Source: Aplidium turbinatum
Taxonomy: Eukaryota; Chordata; Ascidiacea; Aplousobranchia; Polyclinidae
Direction of reading: 5' to 3'
Length of the DNA stretch: 64,000 nt
Assembly: GCA_918807975.1 (NCBI GenBank)
Contig: OU964925.1
Coordinates: 9,090,798-9,154,797 of the forward strand
In this document: piece by piece, positions 33,201 through 42,929 of the stretch
How the letters are laid out: every line of letters starts with the position of its first letter
Numbering within the stretch: position 1 is the stretch's first letter
Program-made: the position numbers and the translations under genes
Notes under the pieces: generated by a model
Databases searched by the model: none
Told to the model about the DNA's origin: nothing
The model's input: only the letters and a program-made list of their open reading frames with translations

Positions 33201-34810
33201 TTAAAGGACGTTGTCTTGATTCTTAAGATGTTTGCTAAGTGTATGTCGGTCAGTCTGTTTCTTTCTGTAGTTTTGATGTTTTTCATGGATGAAAATAACT
33301 GCTCACAACAATATGTGCTGCCCCACATGCACAATAATCTTCTTGACAAATTAACTAACTTATTAAAATTCATTACGAATGTAATTCTTTATAAAATAAA
33401 GGAAGAGTGTGTTCTCTGTGGAAAGTTTTCAAACTCTCTCCACTTTGCAGTTCAATCAGTTCAAGTTGGAATTCGGGTAGCGCTTTATCACACTAAAATG
33501 AAAATGGATCACTGAATAATTTTAATTCAATTTCAATCTTTTTGAAATCAAAAAATCTGACTGTAAATTCTTTAAGCAAATCTTCACATAACTTAGCTTA
33601 CTTTTCATAGCTTACAGAACAGTCTTAAGCTCTTTCAGATAAACTACGAAAATGTGCAATTTCGTCAGCTTTCCGTTGCGCTATGAAACGTTTTAATTTC
33701 CTGGTAAAACTACTTATTCGCTCGAACATTGAACTACACAACTGACCTTTCCCTTGTAAATGCAAATTCAGCTCAACTAGCATTTCTGTGATGTCAACTC
33801 GGAAAGACAAATCATTCAACTATTCTTTATTTTCTATAAACTTCACATTTTGTTTCTTTTTCTCCATGAACTGTTTTATTTCGGGCAACAATAATTAAAA
33901 TCTTTTTAAGGTGGCTGCTCTACTGAGCCATCAGAATTTAAATATAATCACACATATATAATAGGCTACTGTTGCTCCCATACTATATTAGTACTACGCG
34001 TCTACGCCCCTAAAAGCTGACTGGTAGGCTAAATTTCAATTAGGCAAAGATTCAAAGTTCAGAATACTACTTGGAGTGAAAATGACTAGGGGGCGCACAA
34101 AAATCTCAGGCGGGCCGCAGGTTGGATATCCCTGTCTTAGATTCTGTGCTGCTTGCTGCTAAATATATTCTATTTATTCATATATCAACCTAGATTTAGG
34201 CTAGTTTATATATCAACCTACGACTCCAAACTAGTTATGCTACAAAGTGAACCAATGCCAAAATCGCCGATAACGAAGTGAGATCAACAATTTGAACTTC
34301 GGTAAGGCCAAAACACTTTCCAATTTTTTTGTTACGTGAAGTATTGTACAGTAGACTACATTTCTTCAAATAGAATTTAGACTGGGACTCCTGAAACTTT
34401 TTTATTTTGCAAACCCTTTTTAGAAAATAGCTTTCTATGCAACGCTTTGGTGGGCAGTTTTCATTGTAAGCTATCAACTCTAGGCCCATTTTTAATTTGT
34501 TTGGCAACTCTAAAATTATGAATTGCGATCCCGCTTAGCGTCGGGACCCATACTTTAGGAATGCCTGGTTTAGATTAGCAGATCTTGTGTAAGTTAGGCC
34601 TACAACACCAACCAGAGCCATAGAGCAATTAAATTTTATAATATCTTCTGCGGCAGTGTATGTCTTTGACAACATTTGGCAAAGAGGTTCTCTCTTGGAA
34701 AAGCATTCTTTAGTCAGCCTTTCAACTTCGTCTTGGTCAGAGTTAGACAACTTTTTCCAATAAATAGTTTCATCATTTCTTTCAAATATTACTTCATCTG
34801 TTAAACCCAT
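27245..34810 (-). CDS. GNAT acetyltransferase paralogue B (4 exons)
   Basis: Exons on the minus strand: 34613-34810 (66 codons, ATG), 31671-31844 (58 codons), 28131-28255 (125 nt), 27245-27470 (226 nt, TAG). Phases 0, 0 and 2 join cleanly into about 240 residues. Exon 1 has IYWKKLSNSDQDEVERL then FSKREPLCQML, matching the FFRDEPL region of arylalkylamine N-acetyltransferases. Exon 2 has QNYSIGAYDAKHKDK. Exon 3 has MVEMVVVEDGYLNRGIMSRL, the acetyl-CoA-binding strand, loop and helix. Exon 4 has IRYITTLATSNYTQRTNF and GCKELKEVKYKEYVD. Likely a cytosolic amine N-acetyltransferase; substrate not predictable. Introns carry hAT elements, SINEs and repeats (28476-31111, 32952-34134). Intact by eye. 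Confidence 0.72.
28476..29100 (-). pseudogene. hAT end with decayed transposase fragment
   Basis: CAGTGCTTCCCAACCTTTCT with a GCGACCCAC motif is a hAT-type left end. At 28878-29090 (minus) the frame reads DEDELDDLAKEWCVLF and SELVHLKPPEFWHKL, a segment found in ZBED/hAT transposases just before the dimerisation end. A right end with the flank duplication GCCTAGAG was not found. Sits in the third intron of GNAT B. Confidence 0.55.
29958..30268 (-). mobile_element. SINE family B (tRNA-derived)
   Basis: On the minus strand the head GCTCCGATAGCTCAGTTGG, GTTAGCGC and, further on, GGTTCGACTTTCGGAGT form a tRNA-like fold with a 7-bp acceptor-type stem and an enlarged anticodon arm. The body contains GCGCTTGAGCAACGCATTCT, and the tail region ATCAAGGCTTTGTCAGTCC. 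Related copies lie at 31360-31560 and 44500-44725. Confidence 0.75.
30568..30997. mobile_element. hAT MITE 9 (same family as element 5)
   Basis: 430 bp with CAGTGGCGTAGCCAATGG at left and the inverse of CAGTAGCGTAGCCAGG at right; 8-bp duplication AATACGCC. Inside each end is a G- or C-rich run with TTTGGGGG/CCCCCC. The middle is about 90% similar by eye to 18590-18940. Confidence 0.88.
31265..31355. repeat. tandem repeat of a 17-bp unit
   Basis: TTTGAACCTCTGACC is repeated three times in direct succession with two looser units after a short spacer. Confidence 0.85.
31360..31560 (-). mobile_element. SINE family B, degraded copy
   Basis: Shares GAATGCGTTGCTCAAGCGCA-type core and the GAGAGCAGTCCT motif with the copies at 29958 and 44500; the tRNA-like head is eroded. 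Immediately upstream of GNAT B exon 2's end. Confidence 0.65.
32025..32200 (-). mobile_element. SINE family C (tRNA-derived)
   Basis: Minus strand: GGCTGCGTAGCCGAGTGGTG (A-box side), then GTGGGTTCGACACCGC (B box) about 45 bases on. A second copy is at about 60085-60200. The head resembles a Ser/Leu-type tRNA but differs from SINE A. Confidence 0.7.
33146..33373 (-). pseudogene. hAT transposase C-terminal dimerisation fragment
   Basis: WGSTYCCEQLFSSMKNIKT and NRLTDIHLANILRI match the end of GTF2IRD2-like hAT transposases, including the catalytic-Glu block (CCEQLFS). Truncated remnant of element 10. Confidence 0.75.
33625..33819 (-). pseudogene. hAT transposase middle fragment
   Basis: FRVDITEMLVELNLHLQGKG is the conserved DIT..LN.LNL.LQG region that precedes the C-terminal domain in ZBED/GTF2IRD2-like transposases. 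Separated from the dimerisation piece by about 250 decayed bases. Confidence 0.75.
34500..34566. repeat. orphan hAT right end
   Basis: Read on the minus strand, CAGGCATTCCTAAAGTATGG followed by GTCCCGAC is a typical hAT terminus, flanked by GTTTAGAT. No partner end with the same flank was found. It lies just downstream of GNAT B exon 1. Confidence 0.5.
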
Positions 34811-34814
34811 TGTG

Positions 34815-35985
34815 AATTTTCAAATTTGCAAAATATCTGACTTAATCTAAATAAAGCACAACAAAACATTGAAATAAGTTTGTAGCCTACGCTTCCAAAA
34901 AGTTGTGTGAGGAATTGCTCGTTTCTCTTAGTCAAAGTACCCAAAAGCGCTGCTGTGCGTTGGTCTAATAGTCTACTGCAGTGCTTTAAAAACTTTTTTA
35001 GTTTTGTTCACCCCTACAGTCACCTGCTACAGCTCATTCACCAGAAAGCAATATCATTGTGACTCTACAGACCTACAATAGTACGGAAACATTCTTAAAT
35101 TTTTGGACTTGTTTGGAGCCTTTAATTTATATGGCCTTCGTTTATGACGTCGCTGAAAATATTGGCCTTTCTGGGAAAAGCCTTCCTTTCCTTCCCTTCC
35201 TGTAAAATCATCATCATGTTTTTTTTGTTTTTTTTTCTTCTATCAAAGCCAAAAAGCAATACCACTTGCCAGAACATAGCAAAGGTCTGGAAATATGTAA
35301 ATTCGACATGTAAACTATAAGGTGTCCTCGAAAAATAAATAATGTAGCCTACACAAAACAAAAGGTTTTAGCATGGTCACAACACCTGGATCTGATTGCC
35401 CCACTGCTTTTGTGTGCCGGTGCTGTTATTTGATTCAAGATATTGATTCGTCTGCTCAGAAGCAAACTTAGGTAGCCCACTTTGGGAGGATTATTGTTTT
35501 GTTTTGAACCGTCCTCGGAAATGAGTGGCATGACTGCGATCAGCTGATTGAAATCTTTCCTCTTGATTGGTTAATAAACCTCATCTGCTGCAACGACAGG
35601 CTGTCACGCTTTCTTTCTATCTCTTACCAGGAAAAAGACTTGGAAAGATTCAATGACGTAGTTTAATGGGTTATAACCGAAAAGCAGTCAATTAAATGTC
35701 GAATAATTCTACTAGCGAAATGATAATCTGACTTCTTGAAGAACTTTAACAAACGGCTTCTCAAATAACTCTAATTTCTGCATCAACTACCAATCCACAA
35801 CTCATAGCACAACTCTCATAACCAACTCAATAATAATCATCATAATAATAACATTACACAAACTACACCACTATTTATAGTTGGTTGTTCAGTCCAGTAA
35901 CTTCGAAAAGGTTACGTAATGTTGCATCACACGAACTCATCGTTCGGTCACGTAGCATTTAAATGTAAACAACAGAAGTCTCTAG
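34815..35985. other. upstream flank of GNAT B; no gene seen
   Basis: This stretch should hold the GNAT B promoter. I see no clear TATA box or other element, only AT-rich sequence and a short (ATAATA) run near 35840. Not assigned. Confidence 0.3.
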
Positions 35986-35988
35986 AAG

Positions 35989-36167
35989 GTCACGTAGGGA
36001 AAATGATTCCAGAAAACACATTTTACATAATACAGATTTCGTAATCAGAGGTTACTTCAGGTCATAACCGATAATAACACATCGCACCAGAATTCTACAA
36101 CCAAAACAACACGCTCGTTGAAGATACAAAGCAAGCCATCGCGAGGCATTGCACCTTGATTGTGACA
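35989..36167 (-). repeat. 3' LTR
   Basis: About 179 bp, matching 39257-39434 nearly base for base over the inner three quarters. Begins (minus) with TGTCACAATC at 36167. Confidence 0.88.
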
Positions 36168-36182
36168 TACGCCCCCCCTTAG
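36168..36182 (-). promoter_or_regulatory. polypurine tract of the LTR element
   Basis: On the minus strand a run of A/G (AAGGGGGGGC) lies directly before the 3' LTR, where plus-strand DNA priming occurs in LTR elements. Confidence 0.7.
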
Positions 36183-36284
36183 AATATTGTTGCAAACAAT
36201 ATAACAACACAATCAATACAAAGCACACTACAAAACAATTAATTACTCAATAAAACAGTTCTCATTAATCCATCATTGCATGAA

Positions 36285-37769
36285 CTACCAACGATAGCTT
36301 TTCTCAAAACAATAGTCACGTTTTCGGCGAAAGTCTCCAACGTCCTCAACATCTTCAGTGCATCGGCGAGCGAGATGACCCATCTTCCTACATCGGAAAC
36401 ACCTCCTCTCCGGACAGTCCTTGGCGAGATGACCTTCTTTATGACAAGTGTAGCAAGCCTTTTCATCAAAAGGGCAGTTCCTGGCTATGTGTCCAATCTC
36501 CCCACATCGGTAGCAGTGGTTGTCACGGCAACGTCTGTTTTCCGAATGTCCGCCGTCAGCAACGCACTCCCTGGCGAAATGTCCGCGTCTACCGCATCTA
36601 TAGCAAACTCCAAATGGTCGTCGCTTGCCTCTTCTCCTCGGTTCTTCGCGCTCATTGTATCCATGACCGTGAGATCGTCGCTGATTATCTGCAGAACAAT
36701 CTCGAGCAAAGTGACCATTCTTGCCACAAGAATAACAAGTAACTTCAGAATTTCTCTCAATAACATTTCCGATTATAAGATCAACTAAAGAGTTTTGTAA
36801 GCATAATGCTTTCACAGTCCCACTACAATACGGAGTTTCGATATATATCTTCGCTAACGGTCCTTGGATTGAAGTGTTATTTATCGACATCACAATTCCA
36901 GTTTTTCCCGTTAACTGACTGTCTTTAACCAAATCTCTCCTCACTATTATACCCGTAGAACCAGAATCACGTAAAACTTTTACCTTTTTGTTTCCAACTG
37001 TTCCATCCACTACTGGCAAGTAATCTTCAGGTATTATTTTTCCGCAAACATCTTCATCCGGTCTCTCCTCGTCAAGCGTGGGTTCAGGAATCATTAACGC
37101 ACAACCGCATCGATAAACGTCAGTGTCTTTATCTTTTCCAGACTGATTGGATAGGGAAAACGACTTGTCCTTGCATTCCTTCGCTTCGTGTCCTTGCCTA
37201 TTGCAACGATTGCACCACTTTCTCGATTCCTGATGATTTCTGTTAGTCTTCCTCCGGCAGTTAACAGACTTATGACCTAAGCCATTACAATTAAAACAAC
37301 GTACTTCTCTTGGAACAGCACCTCCTTTAAAATTATTTGTTTGCTCCTCGTCATTATCGCATGACAGCGTTTCTTCAGTCGACAACTTCTCATCATGAGA
37401 AACTAAGTATTGTTCCGCCACACTGGCTATGTCTTCTAGAGTCTTTGGACTTCTCTCCATTAAATAAACAGACAGATCTTTTGAACATGAATCTGTGAAT
37501 TGTTCCTTAACTATAAGATTTGCCAATCCGTCCAATGATTGTTCGGCCCCCGAAAGTTCAAACCATTTTAACAAAAGGTTTCTTAAACGTTCAATAAATT
37601 GACCTGGGCTTTCGTGTCGTTCAGGCTTTGCCTCACGGAATCTTTGACGGTATACATGCTCAGTAAAATTGTATCGCTTTAACAGAGCTAACTTCAATCT
37701 GTCGTAATTCATGGCCTCTTCTTGCGAAAGTCTTGAATATACATCAAGAGCTTGTCCCGATAATAACAT
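36285..37769 (-). CDS. Gag/protease-like ORF ending in CNBP-like zinc knuckles (fossil element)
   Basis: 494 residues. About 1-130: Gag core of the Gypsy/SCAN-like type (SGQALDVYSRLSQEE, ERHESPGQFIERLRN). About 158-200: two CCHC knuckles (CFNCNGLGHKSVNC, CNRCNRQGHEAKEC). About 245-345: retropepsin-like domain with the active-site DSGST and the LVDLIIGNV strand. About 350-480: five further CCHC knuckles (for example CYSCGKNGHFARDC, CYRCGEIGHIARNC) with RG-rich spacers, like the cellular nucleic-acid-binding protein CNBP. Pol normally follows protease; here the knuckle array takes that place and the reading frame ends. It belongs to the LTR element at 35989-39434. Confidence 0.82.
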   Translation of the reverse strand: MLLSGQALDVYSRLSQEEAMNYDRLKLALLKRYNFTEHVYRQRFREAKPERHESPGQFIERLRNLLLKWFELSGAEQSLDGLANLIVKEQFTDSCSKDLSVYLMERSPKTLEDIASVAEQYLVSHDEKLSTEETLSCDNDEEQTNNFKGGAVPREVRCFNCNGLGHKSVNCRRKTNRNHQESRKWCNRCNRQGHEAKECKDKSFSLSNQSGKDKDTDVYRCGCALMIPEPTLDEERPDEDVCGKIIPEDYLPVVDGTVGNKKVKVLRDSGSTGIIVRRDLVKDSQLTGKTGIVMSINNTSIQGPLAKIYIETPYCSGTVKALCLQNSLVDLIIGNVIERNSEVTCYSCGKNGHFARDCSADNQRRSHGHGYNEREEPRRRGKRRPFGVCYRCGRRGHFARECVADGGHSENRRCRDNHCYRCGEIGHIARNCPFDEKACYTCHKEGHLAKDCPERRCFRCRKMGHLARRCTEDVEDVGDFRRKRDYCFEKSYRW

Positions 37770-37831
37770 GCTTAGCTGGGTAGCCCACGTCGACTTCTCT
37801 AATTTGGCTATTGTAGCATATCTTTCAAATC

Positions 37832-38590
37832 AAAAATGGGAAAAACCAACTGAAAAAGGTGATCTGGTACTATGACACTTCCTCAAATGGGCGATCTACC
37901 TAATACAGAAAGCAATATCACTAAGAAAATAAATAAATAGCTTTTTTTCCTTGGTCTGAACCTTAAAACATTTGACCAGGCTAACACACACAATAGTATT
38001 TCAATAAGATAAATTTATGTTATGGAACCGGTTTTCTTCCATTAGGAATCGTCAGCATAACTGAGTCGAAATAAAAATTAGCCTACATCAATAGATGTCA
38101 GCACAACTGAGTCGAAATAAGAATTAGCCTACAATATCAATAGATGTCAGCATAAATGGACCAAAAACAAACGAAAAATTACAAATTAATTAAATAAATA
38201 AAACTGTTCATGACCTCCAATCCTTCATATTCATTTCTTTATTTCTGCCTTTTCTTCTCTTCATAGTTTAAGCAAAACGCAACTATCGAATATTGTAATT
38301 TCAATTTGACTTGAACAGTTTTATTTATTTAATTAATTTGTAATTTTTCGTTTGTTTTTGGTCCATTTATGCTGACATCTATTGATATTGTAGGCTAATT
38401 CTTATTTCGACTCAGTTGTGCTGACACCTATTGATGTAGGCTAATTTTTATTTCGACTCAGTTATGCTGACGATTCCTAATGGAAGAAAACCGGTTCCAT
38501 AACATAAATTTATCTTATTGAAATACTATTGTGTGTGTTAGCCTGGTCAAATGTTTTAAGATTCAGACCAAGGAAAAAAAGCTATTTATT
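37832..38590. mobile_element. foldback element inserted in gag
   Basis: Arms of about 285 bp (about 37925-38208 and 38308-38594) are inverted copies with only a few differences and contain a repeated CTGAGTCGAAATAA motif. The sequence TATCTTTCAAATC flanks the insert on both sides (37819-37831 and 38591-38603), so the target duplication is 9-13 bp, compatible with a Mutator-like foldback. About 100 bases at the left end lie outside the palindrome. No coding capacity. Confidence 0.85.
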
Positions 38591-39168
38591 TATCTTTCAA
38601 ATCTTAACAAATAACTATCCAACTCATCTTTTTCTTCAACAAATGATGGCAAATCTGGACGTCTAACTTGCGCCACAATAACATCTCGAGCATTATCATT
38701 AGTAGAATTAGATCGCTCACCAATGTCCAGCTTTTGTCTTTCTAATTCAAATTTTAACTTTTCCAATTCATATTGCGCTCTTCTTTCTTCAGCTTCTGCT
38801 TCGCGCTGCGCTCTTCTTTCTTCAACTTCTGCTTCGTACTGCCGTTGTGCACGTTTTTCCTCAGCTTCTCGTTGTGCTTGTTTTTCATCAGCTTCAAGTT
38901 GTGCTCGCTTTTCCTCAGCTTCAAGTTGTGCTCGCTTTTCCTCAGCTTCAAGTTGTGCTCGCTTTTCCTCAGCTTCAAGTTCTGCTTTCCTTATCTCACG
39001 AGCAGCTCTTCTATCTTCTCTTTCGTCAGCTTCTCGCTGAGCTTTTTGGGCCATTATCTTGTGATACTCTTCCATCACAAATTGAGACTTTTCATTGTCA
39101 CTCAGCCCCATTCGTTCAGCCATGCTCCGTAAGTCTTCAATCATCTCATGTTTGACGGCATCCGCCAT
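38590..39168 (-). CDS. Gag N-terminal coiled-coil segment (fossil element)
   Basis: 192 residues from a Met at 39168. After MERMGLSDNEKS-type helix sequence comes a highly charged segment (about 45-150) built from EEKRAQLEA-like nonads, a long predicted coiled coil, then ARDVIVAQVRRPDLPSF, the usual entry to the Gypsy-type Gag core. Belongs to the LTR element. Confidence 0.75.
   Translation of the reverse strand: MADAVKHEMIEDLRSMAERMGLSDNEKSQFVMEEYHKIMAQKAQREADEREDRRAAREIRKAELEAEEKRAQLEAEEKRAQLEAEEKRAQLEADEKQAQREAEEKRAQRQYEAEVEERRAQREAEAEERRAQYELEKLKFELERQKLDIGERSNSTNDNARDVIVAQVRRPDLPSFVEEKDELDSYLLRFER
38870..38985. repeat. 27-bp coding minisatellite
   Basis: The unit TCAAGTTGTGCTCGCTTTTC plus CTCAGCT is repeated four times nearly exactly, with looser units on both sides, and encodes the EEKRAQLEA nonad of the Gag coiled coil. 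Confidence 0.85.
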
Positions 39169-39235
39169 TTTGACAGCTTGTTGTTAATTTATTATTCTTT
39201 CAATAAATCTTTCGGTATTCTTCGGTTTTTCGGTT

Positions 39236-39253
39236 ATCCCGGACGAGCCCCCA
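39236..39253 (-). promoter_or_regulatory. primer-binding site, tRNA-Pro type
   Basis: On the minus strand TGGGGGCTCGTCCGGGAT, complementary to the 3' end of tRNA-Pro as in known retroviral sites, starts three bases inside the 5' LTR. Confidence 0.9.
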
Positions 39254-39256
39254 GAA

Positions 39257-39434
39257 TGTCACGTAGGGACGAAGGTTGTAGAAAACACGTTACATAATAC
39301 AGATTTCGTAATCAGAGGTTGCTTCAGGTCATAACCGATAATAACACATCGCACCAGAATTCTACAACCAAAACAACACGCTCGTTGAAGATACAAAGCA
39401 AGCCATCGCGAGGCATTGCACCTTGATTGTGACA
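39257..39434 (-). repeat. 5' LTR
   Basis: About 178 bp, begins TGTCACAATC and ends TACGTGACA on the minus strand. It should contain the element's promoter; no TATA box is obvious. Confidence 0.88.
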
Positions 39435-39738
39435 CAGGCAGATTAAAAATACGCGTACGGTTGCCATGCAACATGTTTGCAAATTTTAGTAAAGCGGCCA
39501 ATTGCCTTTGGAATATTTTTTAATCTTACTATTGAACCCTATGTTGTACGTAGCATTTCACCAATTGACGTCGCTCTCCAAATCCGAAGAGCTAGGACAA
39601 GGGTGTGCAGCTTTTATTGGCAATCGGGTCTCTGATCGTCTCGTCTGTTGGTGCCAAACGAAATGGTCTTAAAGTAATTTAGTTTAAAACGCCTAACGTT
39701 TTCACTTAAATGAACAGTAGCCTACGCTTTCAATAGAC

Positions 39739-40352
39739 CAGTGGTTTTCAACTAGGGTTCCGCGGTACCCTAAGATTCCGCTAATAAGTCTAGGGGTTCC
39801 GCAAGTTTACATTTAAATCCGAGAGTCTATTTTCTTATTATATGCATATTGTTTAAATATAATCAAATATTGATTAGGTTTACCACTATAAAAAATTTGC
39901 TACACTTTAACACGTTCGCTGCAGTCCCGAATTTTTGCTGTTTTCTTGTGGTGCGATTACTTTTAACATTCTGCTTTCCCGCCATATTTCGTCGACATGT
40001 TTTCTCATGGACTTCTAAATAGTATTTAGAAGTCCATGGTTTTCTTCGTTTCAAGGAGTTCTTTCAGACAGTCGGAGTTCTTTCGTTTGTACACCGGTGG
40101 GTCAAATCGCCGTGAACGTGTTAGAGATCAATTTGTTTTGCTAGTGTTAGGTTTGTTTTTATATATATTTATAAAATTATGCCTACAGCCTTACAAGTAT
40201 GGATATGAGTAGGCCTACATGAGTATTTTAATTTAATTTTATTAATCAAACGATGTTTTTGCATAAGGCAATTAAATTATTGAACAGGGGATCCTCGAGC
40301 TTTTGAAATGTTTCATTGGGTTCCGTTCCACCAAAAAGGTTGAAAACCACTG
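39739..40352. mobile_element. non-autonomous hAT element 11
   Basis: CAGTGGTTTTCAACTAGG at left and the inverse of CAGTGGTTTTCAACC at right; 8-bp duplication CAATAGAC. GGGTTCCG motifs at both ends. 614 bp, no transposase. It contains an internal hairpin around 40012-40038 (TTTAGAAGTCCATG pair). Confidence 0.88.
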
Positions 40353-40780
40353 CAATAGACAAATTCAAGACAAACAACATATCAAATTAAGATTAAAAGA
40401 GAGTCAGAGATATATAGTAAGAGAGTAAGCTTTCAATTACATATGGCAAACACCATCTCCATGCAAACACCTACCATAACTCCATAAGCTTATTTCGGAA
40501 AGATGATATAGTAAAAAACTGGTACTGTCCATCTTTATTCTTTATGTCATAACATGAAACTGCACTATTCGTACGAAATCACGCTAGGCTCACATTTAAG
40601 CAAGAAACTGGTCAAATAAACTTTTACTATTGACTAAAACCACGCCTAAAGGGACAGTTACAGGATTTGAAAGCAATGACACATATCTACGCTAAATACA
40701 TACAATCTACGTTGAACAACCAAACACTATACTATACGTAACAACCAGCTTAAGGAAACTCGCCTGACCAGTATCTAGAG

Positions 40781-41572
40781 CAGGGACGGGCAACATACGG
40801 CCCGCGGGCCGGATCCGGCCCGCGACGGGATTTTGAGCGGCCCGCAGACAGTTCCCGGTCTTTACATGATAATGTGGCCCGCGGCCACACTCTGCCGCAA
40901 TCCCCCACTACTTGCTTACTACGTCAAATAATAGTGACTGTTAGTTATTCTTTAGTTCTTTGTGTTCTTTGACTCTTTGTTTTCGGTTTTTAGTCAAGTG
41001 ATAAGCATGTTATATTCTGTCATAAACAGGACCTTCCATCCTTTTTCTTTGTCTCTTGTAAGAATCTCCTTCAGTCTCAAACCTTGTTTCAAGCCGGAAA
41101 AATATATCAAAGTGAAATTTGGCTAATTAGTGTAGCCTAATAATTAAACGGGGAGGAACGTATGCAAATAATAGTGACTGTTAGTTATTCTTCAGTTCTT
41201 TGTGTTTTTAGATTCTTTGTTTTCAGTTAAAATTAGATTATGAATTTACAATAAATATTTTCCCATGGATTTTGCCAAGAAACGTAAGCAGTAGGCCTTA
41301 TGTTTGCTTTGCAATGAAAGTGTTATCGAAATCGACCACAGATGTCTCACTGACTTCAGCAGCTATTGAAGTACATTATGCTAATTGTTAATAAATTCAT
41401 TAAATACTGTTTTTGATCTCTAAGCTTCAAACTTCAAGTTTACATTACATACGATTTATTCCTTGTCTAAGTAGATAAATACGCGATTAATGTAGCGATT
41501 CACGAATCCGGCCCGCCAAGTACTTCATTTTCCCATATCTGGCCCGCCGACTGGAGAAGTTGCCCGCCCCTG
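40781..41572. mobile_element. non-autonomous hAT element 12
   Basis: CAGGGACGGGCAACATACGG at left and inverse CAGGGGCGGGCAACTTCTCC at right, with GGCCCGC motifs inside both ends and the 8-bp duplication ATCTAGAG. Internal direct repeat AATAGTGACTGTTAGTTATT at about 40928 and 41169. Confidence 0.88.
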
Positions 41573-42548
41573 ATCTAGAGTTAGACTCTCCTAGAGTTTG
41601 AAATGCCGCCACGCTCGATGACAAAGATAAAATATCCAAAGATGACCTTAGTAAGACAAAGAATTTACGCAATATCTGCTGTCTCTGCTGTTACAACAAA
41701 ATCTGCGAGAGAACTCTAAAACTCGCCCAAAACTACGATATGTTTTCACACAAACTTAAAAATAACTAGAGGCTTAGAGGCTTACACGATGACGACGATT
41801 TAACAATGAGCATGCTGATAAAACACCGTTGTATATAAAATTTAAAAATAAGATTACTGTGTACAGAAACATGGTGAACTGAAGCATGATAAAAAAATGA
41901 CAAAAATGGCGACTGACATAACTGAACCGAGCTATTGAAGTTAATGAATTCATGTTTAGTCAGCCAGGCTTTTGCTTTGCACTGGTCTGATATTGCAATC
42001 ATAAAAGTTCCTTCTTTGAGCTTTTCTTTTGACTTTTTGTCAAGTTGAGTGCATGACTGGTTGAAAAGTGATGCACTGCATGGCTGCGCTATGTAAAGCA
42101 AACATTATTCCACTTCCAGCTTACACATCCAGCCTACTACGAGTATGAGTGCCAGCTGATGTGGTATCTGCATACCCGTGCTACCTCGGCTAGTTCATTA
42201 TAATGATGCGTTTTTGTTATTGGTTTTCACATCACTGCATAATCTAAAAGCCAAACTCTCAAGCCATCCAAGCAACAAATTAGTCTAAAAGCTAACTTAA
42301 TTAAGTTGAAAAATCTAGAAAAGTTTGAGGAATGTGAAACATGCAGTTTTTCGTTTGCAAGTGCAGTAAACCGAATATGGTCTATAGAAGAGAAGTCATG
42401 CATTTCTAGCAATCATAAATGACAAGGATTTTGTTTTTTGTTATAAATTTTTTTATTTCCTTCTGATTTCCCCATTTTTGAGCATTTCCTCCCGAAGCCC
42501 TGGTTGAAACATTTCCTAAGCCGCTTGAAGTTATCATTGCAAGACAGG

Positions 42549-42924
42549 CAGTGCTGTATTCGTAAAAAAAGCACAGGGTATACTGTCAGATTTGCCAAAA
42601 TGATAAATAATACACAACTTTCAAAATATTAATGTTTATTCTACCATACCATGAATTATCAACATCAAAATTGGACGAGAGTTAGCCTTCAAAATTGTTT
42701 TTGTGTCTCGGTAAGGAACTAAGTTCATGGTACACCCGTGTGCCATTGGTCCTCAAATGGTTAAGTAGTTAGTTCGTAGTTGTCAAGAATCAGTAAGGAT
42801 AGCATACTATAGCATAGGCACTCTATTTGGAAAACCAGAGGGTATAGGCTACTATGGTTGCCCGAAAAAAGCAGATATTAGCATATACTGCGTATACCAC
42901 CGTATACCCCCGAATACAGCACTG
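42549..42924. mobile_element. hAT-like MITE 13
   Basis: CAGTGCTGTATTCG at left has an exact inverse at right (CGAATACAGCACTG). After removing element 14, the flanks AAGACAGG and AAAATAGG agree at six of eight bases. 376 bp, non-coding, with a GTATAC-rich right arm. Confidence 0.75.
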
Positions 42925-42929
42925 AAAAT

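Larger units (their letters stand above)
32952..34134 (-). mobile_element. hAT element 10 with transposase relics
   Basis: CAGGGATGTCCAACC at left, inverse of CAGGGATATCCAACC at right, GGGCCGCA motifs inside both ends, and flanks TCTCAGAT/TCTTAGAT (8 bp, one mismatch). It lies in the first intron of GNAT B. Two transposase fragments are on the minus strand. Confidence 0.8.
35989..39434 (-). mobile_element. LTR retroelement fossil without pol (Ty3/Gypsy-like)
   Basis: A minus-strand element bounded by two ~178-bp direct repeats, with a tRNA-Pro-type primer-binding site just inside the 5' LTR and a purine tract just inside the 3' LTR. Parts in order: a coiled-coil Gag N-terminus, a Gag core, zinc knuckles, an aspartic-protease-like domain and a CNBP-like knuckle array. 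Reverse transcriptase, RNase H, integrase and envelope are absent, so it cannot be autonomous. The LTRs are almost identical except for a short divergent patch, suggesting a fairly recent insertion. It is broken at least once, by a foldback element inserted in gag. No convincing short target duplication. Confidence 0.85.

Noticed and set aside
28476-34566. A single 6-kb hAT spanning the GNAT B introns, from the end at 28476 to the end at 34566
   Set aside because: Flanks GCCTAGAG and GTTTAGAT do not match and the termini look like different families; it would also enclose exon 2.
38723-39155. Several plus-strand frames of 100-119 residues
   Set aside because: They are antisense readings of the 27-bp Gag coiled-coil repeats.
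35989-39434. A domesticated host Gag gene
   Set aside because: LTRs, primer-binding site and purine tract mark it as an element copy, and its gag is interrupted by an insertion.
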